Source: Hydrocarboniphaga daqingensis (lineage in GTDB: Bacteria > Pseudomonadota > Gammaproteobacteria > Nevskiales > Nevskiaceae). Taken from it: DNA of 64,000 nucleotides. The notes under the pieces are model-generated. The model did no database searches and was not told the origin of the DNA. It was given only the letters and a program-made list of their open reading frames with translations. Each line of letters begins with the position of its first letter. Within the stretch, counting starts at the first letter, position 1. The translations under genes and the position numbers were made by a program. Of the stretch, positions 37,999 through 45,912 are shown piece by piece. The DNA lies in contig NZ_FQWZ01000002.1 in the NCBI RefSeq assembly GCF_900129825.1, forward strand, positions 490,641 to 554,640, in the 5' to 3' direction.

Positions 37999-38334
37999 GT
38001 GGCTTCCATTTATGTCATCGCCGGTTTTGACGGCGCTGGAAAGTCATCGATCTTGGGCGAAGCCGTGTTGACTGCTGAGTCTGAATGCTTCAATCGGGAT
38101 CTCGCGGCAAAGCGGCTGATTCAGGACAACCCCGGTCTGCCGCTCGAAGAAGCCAACAGTCGCGCACGGCAACTGGGTTTTGATGGCTTGCTCCGCGCAC
38201 TCGAAAACGGTGGCACTTATGCGTTCGAGAGCACCCTGGGTGCTCGCAGCGTCACTAAGGCATCGATCAGTAGTCCGCCGCCGATTGGGCAACTCGTCGG
38301 CGCTTGGCTCGTTGCCGAGCCAACCCGTCATTGA
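37999..38334 (+). pseudogene. Truncated zeta-toxin-like P-loop kinase gene
   Basis: The frame starts at a GTG (37999) with MASIYVIAGFDGAGKSSIL, which contains a Walker A motif (GFDGAGKS), then FNRDLAAKRL, GLPLEEANSRARQLG and FESTLGARSV. This is the N-terminal pattern of zeta-toxin-like kinases, which usually run 180-200 residues or more. After about residue 88 (ARSVTKAS) the sequence no longer looks like the family and a stop comes at 38334, with no continuation in the other frames. It is a 3'-truncated gene, and its breakpoint near 38262 probably marks the right edge of the island. Confidence 0.7.
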
Positions 38335-38429
38335 CCCTGCTGGTCCAGCCCGCCGCGCCCTTCCACGCCGCTTTGCTATGTTGGGCGTCCTGGCGCTTGG
38401 CGCCGACACCGCGCGTTGGCTGGCAATCG

Positions 38430-39029
38430 ATGGCACAGGCAGCAGATGCAGAGTCAGAGCCCGTAACGCCTCGCGCACGCGGGCAGGGCGTGGAGCAGGC
38501 GATTCTCGATGCCACGCTGCAGGTGCTGGCCGAAGGCGGCTATGAGGCGCTGACGATCGACCGGGTCGCGGCTCGGGCGCGGTCGAGCAAGACGACGATC
38601 TACCGGCGCTGGAAGACCAAGGAGCATCTGGCGCTGGCGCTGCTGGCGGGCATGCCGGCGTTCGAGCCGCCGCTCGACGGCAGTCTCGAACAGAATCTGA
38701 TCGCGCTGTTTGGCCAGTTTTTGCGGGCAATGCGCGACTCGCCGCTGGCCGGCGTGTTGCCCAAGCTGACGGCCGAATGCGTGAACAACCCGGCGTTGTC
38801 GGCGATGTTTGCGCAGGTCAACGACCGCCGCCGTGCGCCGATCCGCGCGGTGCTGCGCCGGGCCATCGAGCGTGGCGAGCTGGCCGCCGATGCCGACATC
38901 GAGCTGACGATCGACGTGATCCAGGGCGCGATCTCGATCCGTGTTTACTTCCTGCTCGACCCGCTGACCGACGACTGGATCGCCGGGCTGGTGCGCTTGC
39001 TGATTCACGGCATCGGCGGGCGACGCTAA
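38430..39029 (+). CDS. TetR/AcrR family transcriptional regulator
   Basis: The start is the ATG at 38430 (MAQAADAESEPVTPRAR), giving 199 residues; the frame is open further upstream but without TetR-like sequence. The DNA-binding domain (about 20-70) reads AILDATLQVLAEGGYEALTIDRVAARARSSKTTIYRRWKTKE. The C-terminal region matches the TetR_C-type ligand domain found with such headers (LPKLTAECVNNPALSAMF). It lies 89 bp before an SDR gene, and the gap contains a TetR-like palindrome, so it probably represses that gene and perhaps the receptor beyond it. Confidence 0.87.
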   Translation: MAQAADAESEPVTPRARGQGVEQAILDATLQVLAEGGYEALTIDRVAARARSSKTTIYRRWKTKEHLALALLAGMPAFEPPLDGSLEQNLIALFGQFLRAMRDSPLAGVLPKLTAECVNNPALSAMFAQVNDRRRAPIRAVLRRAIERGELAADADIELTIDVIQGAISIRVYFLLDPLTDDWIAGLVRLLIHGIGGRR

Positions 39030-39091
39030 GCCGGCGCCGCGCCGCGCGCCTGCCGGCGCTGGAGGGCTCATCCGTTCGGCTGACGTGATGT

Positions 39092-39109
39092 GTACGAAAC
39101 GTATCGTAC
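39092..39109 (+). promoter_or_regulatory. Putative TetR operator upstream of the SDR gene
   Basis: GTACGA-AACGTA-TCGTAC: outer arms are perfect 6-bp inverted repeats and the core is nearly symmetric. It ends 10 bp before the SDR ATG, so a bound regulator would block transcription or initiation. No other palindrome of this quality is seen near the regulator gene. Confidence 0.6.
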
Positions 39110-39118
39110 CGTTGGCGC

Positions 39119-40030
39119 ATGAACCGACACGCCTTCATTACCGGCGGTGCCAGCGGCCTGGGTCTGGGCTGCGCGACCGCGTTCCGCCGGCTCGGCTACG
39201 CGCTGACGCTGGCCGACATCGATGGCGAGGCGGCGCAGCGCGCGGCCGACCGGCTGCGTCGGCAGCTGCCGGGGCCGGCACCGGTCCGCGTCGAGGTCGT
39301 CGACCTGTCCGACCCGGCCAGCATCGCGGCGCTCGGGCAGCGCTGGCACGCCGAGGGCACGCCGATCGACGTGCTGGTCAACAACGCGGGCATCTATCCG
39401 CCATCGCAGCGGCGGCTCACGGCCGAAGGCCATGAGCTGAGCTTTGCGATTGCCCATCTGGGGCACTTTCGGCTCAGCCAAGCGCTGTGGCCGTCGCTGC
39501 AAGCGGCGCCGGCTGCGCGTGTCGTGTCGATCTCCAGCATGGTGCAGCGCCAGGCGCGGTTGAATCTCGACGACCTGAGCCATGCCCAGCGCTACGAGCC
39601 GATCCGCGCCTATCAGGCGTCCAAGCTCGCCTGCCTGCTGTTCGCCCAAGAGCTGCAGCGACGCTTGTTCGCCGAGCGGAGCCCGATCCGCAGCTACGCC
39701 GCGCATCCTGGCGTGTGCCGCACGCAGATCGGCGCGCATCGGCCACGCGCTGCGGATGACCGTTTGTGGCAGCGGCTGTCGTCGGCGGCGCTGCAATGGG
39801 GTTTGCGCTACGTCGGGCAGTCGCCCGAGGCCGGCGCCGCGTCGGTGATCGCCGTCGCCACCACCGAGCGCTTCGCGCCGGGCAGCTTGGTCGGCCCGCG
39901 CTGGCTGGGTGAGAGCGTCGGCGCGCCGGCACTGTCGACGCTCGGGCCTGCGGCCCGCGACGCGGACCTCGCGCTGCGCCTGTGGGCGCGCACCGAGCAG
40001 ATCACCGGATCGATTTGGAATCCGCGCTAG
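39119..40030 (+). CDS. Short-chain dehydrogenase/reductase (retinol dehydrogenase-like)
   Basis: The 303-residue protein has a Rossmann fold with the cofactor motif GGASGLGLG (residues 9-17), the acidic residue of LADID that favours NAD(H), the NNAG motif (VLVNNAGIYPP), catalytic Ser in VVSISSM and YxxxK in AYQASKLA. The AHPGVCRTQIG stretch after the active site is typical of WW-domain-oxidoreductase/retinol-dehydrogenase-like SDRs that act on hydrophobic alcohols or ketones. It sits between a TetR regulator and a TonB-dependent receptor. The substrate is not known. Confidence 0.87.
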   Translation: MNRHAFITGGASGLGLGCATAFRRLGYALTLADIDGEAAQRAADRLRRQLPGPAPVRVEVVDLSDPASIAALGQRWHAEGTPIDVLVNNAGIYPPSQRRLTAEGHELSFAIAHLGHFRLSQALWPSLQAAPAARVVSISSMVQRQARLNLDDLSHAQRYEPIRAYQASKLACLLFAQELQRRLFAERSPIRSYAAHPGVCRTQIGAHRPRAADDRLWQRLSSAALQWGLRYVGQSPEAGAASVIAVATTERFAPGSLVGPRWLGESVGAPALSTLGPAARDADLALRLWARTEQITGSIWNPR

Positions 40031-40092
40031 CAAAAGCGCGGATCGGAATGACCGGTGACCACACCGGCGTCGCGGTATGAGGAGAGCAGACG

Positions 40093-42696
40093 ATGCGGAA
40101 TCAGGGCAGCGCCGGTCGGCGCAGCACAGGGAATGTGCGTGTCGGCGCAGCACCGCCGACGATCGCGATTGGCACCGTGCTGGCCTGTTGCGCCGGCTTG
40201 CACGCCGCGCCTGCTTGCGCGGCCGAGTCCGACGCCGACACCCCGCTGCCGACGATCGCGGTCAGCGTCGAAGCGCCTCCAGCCGAAGCGCTGCCACGCG
40301 ACGACGAGGCGTATCAGCTGGAAGAAATCATCGTCACCGCTCAGCGACGCGCGGCCTCGGTGCAGCAGACGCCGATCTCGATGGAAGCCTTCAGCAGCGA
40401 CAAGCTGCAGCAGCGCGGCATCGACAGCGTCGACGACTTGGCCGGCAACGTGCCGAGCATGGTCATCGAGCCGCATCCGCTGTCGAGCACGACGCTGCGC
40501 ATCACGATCCGCGGCGTCGGCGTGACCGACGCGCAAGTCACGCAGGACCCGGCGGTCGGTATTTATCTGGACGGCGTTTATCTCGCGCGCTCAGCCGGTC
40601 TCGCACTGGACCTCGCCGACCTCGAGCGCGTCGAAGTGCTGCGCGGCCCGCAAGGCGCGTTGTACGGCCGCAACACCACGGGCGGTGCCGTCAACATGAT
40701 CACGCGCCGGCCTTCGGTCGATGGCTTTGCGCTGTCACAAGCGCTGACGGTCGGATCGCGCAATCAGCTCAGTTCCAAGACCTCGATCAACGTGCCGCTG
40801 GGCGACACTTTCGCCGCCAAGCTCGCCGTACTCGGCGCGCGTCGCGACGGCTTCGTCGAAAACACCGGGCCCGGTGGCGACTTCGGTGACCGCCGCGAGC
40901 AGGCTTATCGCTTGGATACGCGCTGGCTCGCCACCGACGCGTTGAACGTCGACTACAGCTACGACTTTAGCGATCTGCGTTACTACAACGCGTTCTTCCA
41001 AGCGATCAGCCCATCCGATGCGCCGCACGGCATGGCCGACCTGTTCAAGCCGTATGCGCAGTCTGAGTCGGTGTTTTCGACACGGCGACTGTCGAGCCTC
41101 GCCACCGGTGCGCCGTATGCCGAATCATCGGCGCGCATTCAGGGCCACACGCTGGTGCTGACGCAGACGCTCGGTGAACAGCTCAGCGCCAAGTACATCG
41201 GATCGTATCGCCGCTTGAACGACCGCCAGTACGCCGATCTGGGCGGTGGTGGCGGCTCGACCGGCTACCGTGTCGACACGCAGTCCTACGATGGGCCGGC
41301 TGGCATCGCGGCGGGTGGGGCCGATGGCACGCCGCTGGTGATCCCCGAGGTCTACCAGCGCCAGTGGTCGCACGAACTGCAGCTGTCCGGCACCGTGTTC
41401 GAGCGCGTCGAGTTCATCGTCGGTGCTTACACGTTCAGTGAAAAAGGCGGTGAGCGTGGCGGCCCGACGCATCACATCTTCAACACCAAGCTCGATCCGT
41501 CGCAGCTGAACTTTGCGCTCGATGCCGTGCCCGGCTTACGGCCGCTGTTGCGCGACACGCTGCTGCCGGGTTTGGCGGCGTTCTGGGATTACGACATCGG
41601 CATCGACAACGAAGCCACCGCATTGTTTGGCCAGCTGACGTGGACGCCGCCGATCCTCGACGACGATCTGCGCGTGACGCTGGGCTTGCGCCAGTCCTGG
41701 GATCGACGCTCGGCGCGCAAGGACTTTCTGCAGACGCAGTACATCGAAGGCACCGTGCTGGGCCAGGGTTTGATCGCGTTGCCGGTCCCGCAGGCGCTGT
41801 TGCCCGGCGTCGATGAGTTCGACAACGTGCGCGCACAGCGGCGCGATCGCAATTTCGCGCCGACCGTGAATCTGCAGTACGACCTCAGCAGCAGCGCGAC
41901 CACGTACGTCTCCTACGCGACCGCCTATAAGAGCGGCGGCTTCAACACGCGCGACCCGCAGGTGTCCGGTGCATCGGGCCCCGCGTCCGACGGCACCAAC
42001 TACGGCTTCGGCTTCGTCGACGGCTTCAAGCCCGAAACCGTGCGCTCGCTGGAAACCGGCTTGAAGAGCGAGTGGTTTCAGCGACGGCTGCGCTTCAACA
42101 CGGCCGTGTTCGACACGCGCTATCGCGACATGCAGACCAACTTCATGATCCCCGGCACGATCTCCGACACCAAGTCGCGCAACTCGGGCAAGGCGCGGAT
42201 ACGCGGCTTCGAGGTCGAAGGCGGCTTTGCAGTCACGCAAGGCTTGATCCTGGGCCTGCAGTACGCGTACCTGGATGCCGTCGTGCAGGAAGTGCTCGAT
42301 ATCAACGGCAACAATGTCGCCAACCTGTATCCGTTCATCGCCGCGCCGCCGCATTCGTACGTCGGCACCGTCGACTGGACGTTCCTGCAGCGCGGCTGGG
42401 GCAATCTGCGCGCTTACCTGAGCTATCAGTACGTCGGCGATCGGCAGGGCTTTGTCATCACCGAAGACAAGCGCGGCCTGACGGCGATCGACGGCTACGG
42501 CTTGTACAACGCGCGCATTACCGCCGGTGAATTGCCGCTGGGCAAAGGCCGGCTCGATCTGTCGGCCTGGGGTCGCAACCTGGCGGATCGCGAGTACCCA
42601 CTGACGGCGATCGACAATCTTCCGCACGCGGACCGCGCCGTGATCTGGGGCGAGCCGCGCGCCTTCGGCGTCGACCTGATTTACCGCTTTCAATGA
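40093..42696 (+). CDS. TonB-dependent outer-membrane receptor
   Basis: The 867-residue protein is preceded by GAGGAGAGCAGACG as ribosome-binding site. After a signal region ending near residue 35-45 (CAAESDAD), the plug domain starts LEEIIVTAQRRAASVQQTPIS, with VTAQRR as the conserved TonB-box-like element. RVEVLRGPQGALYGRNTTGG is the plug signature. A 22-strand barrel follows, ending YRF, the usual terminal aromatic residues. This subfamily is common in sphingomonads and steroid degraders and imports large or hydrophobic substrates. The gene overlaps the DUF2147 gene by 4 bp. Confidence 0.93.
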   Translation: MRNQGSAGRRSTGNVRVGAAPPTIAIGTVLACCAGLHAAPACAAESDADTPLPTIAVSVEAPPAEALPRDDEAYQLEEIIVTAQRRAASVQQTPISMEAFSSDKLQQRGIDSVDDLAGNVPSMVIEPHPLSSTTLRITIRGVGVTDAQVTQDPAVGIYLDGVYLARSAGLALDLADLERVEVLRGPQGALYGRNTTGGAVNMITRRPSVDGFALSQALTVGSRNQLSSKTSINVPLGDTFAAKLAVLGARRDGFVENTGPGGDFGDRREQAYRLDTRWLATDALNVDYSYDFSDLRYYNAFFQAISPSDAPHGMADLFKPYAQSESVFSTRRLSSLATGAPYAESSARIQGHTLVLTQTLGEQLSAKYIGSYRRLNDRQYADLGGGGGSTGYRVDTQSYDGPAGIAAGGADGTPLVIPEVYQRQWSHELQLSGTVFERVEFIVGAYTFSEKGGERGGPTHHIFNTKLDPSQLNFALDAVPGLRPLLRDTLLPGLAAFWDYDIGIDNEATALFGQLTWTPPILDDDLRVTLGLRQSWDRRSARKDFLQTQYIEGTVLGQGLIALPVPQALLPGVDEFDNVRAQRRDRNFAPTVNLQYDLSSSATTYVSYATAYKSGGFNTRDPQVSGASGPASDGTNYGFGFVDGFKPETVRSLETGLKSEWFQRRLRFNTAVFDTRYRDMQTNFMIPGTISDTKSRNSGKARIRGFEVEGGFAVTQGLILGLQYAYLDAVVQEVLDINGNNVANLYPFIAAPPHSYVGTVDWTFLQRGWGNLRAYLSYQYVGDRQGFVITEDKRGLTAIDGYGLYNARITAGELPLGKGRLDLSAWGRNLADREYPLTAIDNLPHADRAVIWGEPRAFGVDLIYRFQ

Positions 42697-43196
42697 CCCG
42701 TGTGCGAATGCGCCCGGCGATCGCCGCGCTGATAGTCGCGGCCTGCATCGCGCCCTGTACCGCAGCGGCCGATGCTGACGCCGATCCGGCGCCGACCGCA
42801 CCCGATCTGCGCGGCATCTGGTATGCCTATGAGGCTGCGGACCAAACGACGTCGACCATCGAGTTGTCTCTCGACGCGGGACGCTTATCCGGACGCATGC
42901 TGGCGATCGCCGGCGCCGACGGCCAGCCGCGCAACTGGCGCTGTGAACGCTGCGATGGCGACCTGCATCAGGCGCCGGTGGTCGGTGCGCGCTTCCTTCG
43001 CGACTTGAAGCCCGACCAAGGCCGCTGGATCGACGGCGACGTCGTCGACCTGCGTCCTGGGCTGACGCAAGGCGTACACGCAAAAGCCGAGCTGGCGCTC
43101 GACGAACAAGGCCGTCTGACGCTGCTCGGCTATCGCGGCTTGCGCAGCCTCGGTCAGTCGCGCGTCTGGACCCGCGACAAAACCGAGCGGCGCTGA
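42693..43196 (+). CDS. DUF2147 domain-containing exported protein
   Basis: The 167-residue protein has a signal peptide (RPAIAALIVAACIAPCTAAAD). The mature part has the DUF2147 outline: DLRGIWYAY at the start, SGRMLAIA in the middle, LRDLKPDQGRWIDGDVVDLRPG and LTLLGYRGLRSLGQSRVWTR at the end, with a Cys-x2-Cys pair (CERC). DUF2147 proteins are secreted beta-rich proteins of unknown role. Its ATG overlaps the receptor stop (ATGA), so the two are co-translated. Confidence 0.8.
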   Translation: MTRVRMRPAIAALIVAACIAPCTAAADADADPAPTAPDLRGIWYAYEAADQTTSTIELSLDAGRLSGRMLAIAGADGQPRNWRCERCDGDLHQAPVVGARFLRDLKPDQGRWIDGDVVDLRPGLTQGVHAKAELALDEQGRLTLLGYRGLRSLGQSRVWTRDKTERR

Positions 43197-43209
43197 TGCA
43201 CGTTACGCG

Positions 43210-44592
43210 CTACACCGCGCCCAGCTTCATCAGTGCGCCTTGCGTCAGATACTTGTTGTAGATCTCCGGATCGTTGGCGCCGCTCTTGTAGCGGGCTTCG
43301 AGTGCCTGCACTTGTTCGAGTCGCGTGATGCGGCCGGTCTGGATATCCGACGCGGTCACGTGCGCCCAACTCCAGTACGGATGCGCGCCGTCCTTGACCG
43401 TCTTGTCGCCGGCTTCGTACAGCGTGTAGGCGCCGTCGAACGAGCGATACGGCTGCCCTTTGCGGTCATAGGTGACCATGCCGACGACGACCTGATTGCG
43501 CGCATCGAACCAGACGCGTTTGCGTGACACCGGCGCACGCGGAAACTTCTGCGGCTCGGCTTCGACGATGATCGCCTCGGGTATCAGCTCGACTTCGGTA
43601 TCCCAGAAGTTGTGACCCTTCGGTCCGCCGTGCGTGCCGCGCTGCCAGTTCGGCTTGTCCGGATTCCAATTGCCCGATACGCCGGCCAGAAACGGCCCAC
43701 GCCCGACGATCCGGTAGTTACCCCAGGTATGCAGCGGGTCGCCTGCGGCCCAGGCATCGGACAGATACAGCGCCGAGCCGGGCACCAGCGGCTCGAAGCG
43801 CTGGTCGGTTGGAAACTGGCGGATGCGGCGGAACTCCGGCACGTAGCCGTACAGCAGCGGGAACGTGCTGTGGTCGTAGTCCCACACATTGAGGAACGAG
43901 GTGCCGCGGAAGCTCTGCGGCGACAAGAAGAACACCGACTGAAAGCGCAGCTTGTTGACGTGATCGGGCCAGTACGGGCGCGGCTCCATGACCACCCGTG
44001 CCACGGGCGACATTTCGGCCCAGCCGCCGTCGTACTGAAACTCCACCAGTCCGCTCGGTGCGACGTCGTACTCCTTGAATGCGTAGAACGAGGCGTCGTG
44101 ACGCCCCCAGCTCAGCGTTTGTGCGGCAAACAACTCGATGCCGTTCGTTGGGTTGGGAAACGGATTGCCACCGATCCACGGTTTGCCGTCGGCCATGTTG
44201 ACGACATTGCCCTTGGCATCGAAGCCCGCCTTGCCCGCGTTCTTCAGCGTGGCTTCGATGTATTCCCACGGCGACAGCCGCATCACGTCGGTGGTCGTCG
44301 CCCGCAGCTTCAGCCGGCGCCCTTGCTTGAGGATCTGCTGGTAGCGCACCGGCTCCAGCAGATCCTTGACCACCTCGACGTTGCTGGCGTCGATCACATC
44401 GCCCGCCTTGAGCCGGCCGCGCGTATACGCTTCGATCGACAGCAGCTCGTCTGGATACGCAGCGCTGACATCGCCCTTGTCGGCGATGGCTTTGGACAGC
44501 GGCATCAGCACGCCGGTGGCGAGCAGGCCGCGTGCGGCGTCGGACAAGAACTTGCGGCGCGAATAGTCGCGTGTGTAGCGGATCGGCGTCAT
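43210..44592 (-). CDS. DUF1329 protein with Tat signal (first copy)
   Basis: The 460-residue protein opens with a Tat signal peptide: the twin-arginine motif SRRKFLSD at residues 11-18, followed by a hydrophobic stretch to about residue 40. The mature part is DUF1329, an LolA/LppX-like fold, with segments WVGG-like GGNPFPNP, FRRIRQFPTDQRFEPLVPGS and EVELIPEAIIVEAEP, and a C-terminus of EIYNKYLTQGALMKLG. DUF1329 proteins occur with DUF1302 proteins and RND transporters and are thought to handle lipid-like molecules in the periplasm. It is the last gene of the aldehyde dehydrogenase operon; a paralogue is at 55754. Confidence 0.85.
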   Translation of the reverse strand: MTPIRYTRDYSRRKFLSDAARGLLATGVLMPLSKAIADKGDVSAAYPDELLSIEAYTRGRLKAGDVIDASNVEVVKDLLEPVRYQQILKQGRRLKLRATTTDVMRLSPWEYIEATLKNAGKAGFDAKGNVVNMADGKPWIGGNPFPNPTNGIELFAAQTLSWGRHDASFYAFKEYDVAPSGLVEFQYDGGWAEMSPVARVVMEPRPYWPDHVNKLRFQSVFFLSPQSFRGTSFLNVWDYDHSTFPLLYGYVPEFRRIRQFPTDQRFEPLVPGSALYLSDAWAAGDPLHTWGNYRIVGRGPFLAGVSGNWNPDKPNWQRGTHGGPKGHNFWDTEVELIPEAIIVEAEPQKFPRAPVSRKRVWFDARNQVVVGMVTYDRKGQPYRSFDGAYTLYEAGDKTVKDGAHPYWSWAHVTASDIQTGRITRLEQVQALEARYKSGANDPEIYNKYLTQGALMKLGAV

Positions 44593-44608
44593 GGCATGGG
44601 GCTCGCGA

Positions 44609-45865
44609 TTAGCCCTGAACCTTCAGCTCGACACGGCGGTTCAGCTCGCGGCCTTCGTCGGTGGCGTTGTCCGACACCGGCTTGCTCTCGCCATAGCCCG
44701 CGCTGCTGAGTCGCGCTGCATCAATCTCCTTGCCGACCAGATACTGCACGACCGCTTCGGCGCGCGCCTGCGACAAGCGAAGGTTGTAGCTATCCGAGCC
44801 GCGGCTGTCGGTGTGGCCGCCGACTTCGACGCGAATCTGCGGTGCCGCCTTCAATGCATCGGCGACGCCGTCGAGAATCACGCGGGCATTGGGCGTCAAG
44901 CGTGCTTGGTCGAATTCGAAGGTCACGCCGTGCAGCACGATCACATCGCCGCTGGCGCAGCCGCTGATGTCCATCGCTTCGCCGGCCTTGGGTGCGTCGC
45001 AAGCCTTCGCCGGTTCTGCTGCCGGCAGCGGGCAGCCGCTGCTGTCGACGGCGGTGCCGGCCGGCGTATCGGGGCAGCGGTCCATGTCATCGGGCACGCC
45101 GTCACCGTCGCTATCGGGTACCGGCACCACTTCGGCGGGCACTTCGGCGACCGGCGCCGGTTCGGGCGCGGCGGCAGCGGGCGCAAACAAGGACACCGCA
45201 AGGCCGGCGCTCAGCACCACGTCTTCGCGAAACTCGGTGCCGTAAGTCTGGTCGAGGTCTTCGTGGCCGTCGATCCGATAGACCGCTTGCAAGCGTGCAG
45301 CGGCCGGTAAGCCGAACAGCGAAAACGGCTGCATCAAACCCAGGCCCGGCTCGAAGCTGACGCCTTCGTAGTCGACGCGCGTGGCCGTGGTGCCGTTGAA
45401 GCCGCCGGTGTTCTCGCCGACGTTCTGATCGCTGACGTCGAGGTACTGCACGCCGAGCGAGAAGTAGAAGTTGGCCAGCGTCGTCTTCAGCGGGAAGAAC
45501 AGCAGGTTTGCGCCATAGCTGAGGATGTCGGCCGTGCCGTCGGTGCGCTGGTTGTCATGCTGGGCGTAGCCGGCCTGCGCTTCGATCGCCATGAACTCGA
45601 ACAGCCGCGTGCCGATCGCCAGTGTGCCGCCCACCGCATCGTCAACATTGCGCGCCTTGTCGGCGAACGTGTAGTTGACCATCGGCGAGACGTAGAACGG
45701 CCGTCCCATCTGCATGATCGCGCGATGCTCGGCTGGTGCTTCGTACGATTCCTGCGCCAGTGCCAGCCCGCTTGCGCCGGTCAGCGTCGCGGCCAGTACA
45801 CCGTTGAATACACCGTTGAATACACCGTTCGATACACCGTTGGATGCGGTTTTGGCTTTGCTCAT
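44609..45865 (-). CDS. OmpA-family outer-membrane protein with one TSP3 repeat
   Basis: The start is the ATG at 45865, preceded by GAGGAGCTAACC; 418 residues. The signal peptide is odd in that its n-region holds SNGVSNGVFNGVFNGV, encoded by tandem 12-bp repeats. A barrel follows (about 45-260), then a single Ca2+-binding repeat DSDGDGVPDDMDRCP near residue 275. The C-terminal OmpA domain reads VEVGGHTDSRGSDSYNLRLSQARAE. It should link the outer membrane to peptidoglycan. Within the operon it lies between the acyl-CoA synthetase (47 bp) and DUF1329 (16 bp), suggesting a role in passing a hydrophobic substrate across the envelope. Confidence 0.9.
   Translation of the reverse strand: MSKAKTASNGVSNGVFNGVFNGVLAATLTGASGLALAQESYEAPAEHRAIMQMGRPFYVSPMVNYTFADKARNVDDAVGGTLAIGTRLFEFMAIEAQAGYAQHDNQRTDGTADILSYGANLLFFPLKTTLANFYFSLGVQYLDVSDQNVGENTGGFNGTTATRVDYEGVSFEPGLGLMQPFSLFGLPAAARLQAVYRIDGHEDLDQTYGTEFREDVVLSAGLAVSLFAPAAAAPEPAPVAEVPAEVVPVPDSDGDGVPDDMDRCPDTPAGTAVDSSGCPLPAAEPAKACDAPKAGEAMDISGCASGDVIVLHGVTFEFDQARLTPNARVILDGVADALKAAPQIRVEVGGHTDSRGSDSYNLRLSQARAEAVVQYLVGKEIDAARLSSAGYGESKPVSDNATDEGRELNRRVELKVQG
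45798..45845 (-). repeat. Four tandem 12-bp repeats in the OmpA signal-peptide region
   Basis: Units TACACCGTTGAA (twice), TACACCGTTCGA and TACACCGTTGGA run head to tail. Copy-number changes keep the frame, adding or losing four residues at a time before the hydrophobic core of the signal peptide. Confidence 0.9.
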
Positions 45866-45912
45866 GGTTAGCTCCTCTTGTCGTTCTAGTTTTTGTGGAC
45901 GTGTCGCGGTGA

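Noticed and set aside
24316-38334. Possibility that this is a CRISPR-associated Tn7-like transposon of the I-F3 type.
   Set aside because: Cas3 is present and no tnsA, tnsB, tnsC or tniQ gene is visible, and Cas8f and Cas5f are separate genes, unlike the fused form in those transposons.
41536-43083. 515-codon minus-strand frame opposite the TonB receptor gene.
   Set aside because: It is a GC-rich antisense shadow with Arg/Ala-rich sequence and no motif. The plus strand encodes a convincing receptor and DUF2147 protein.
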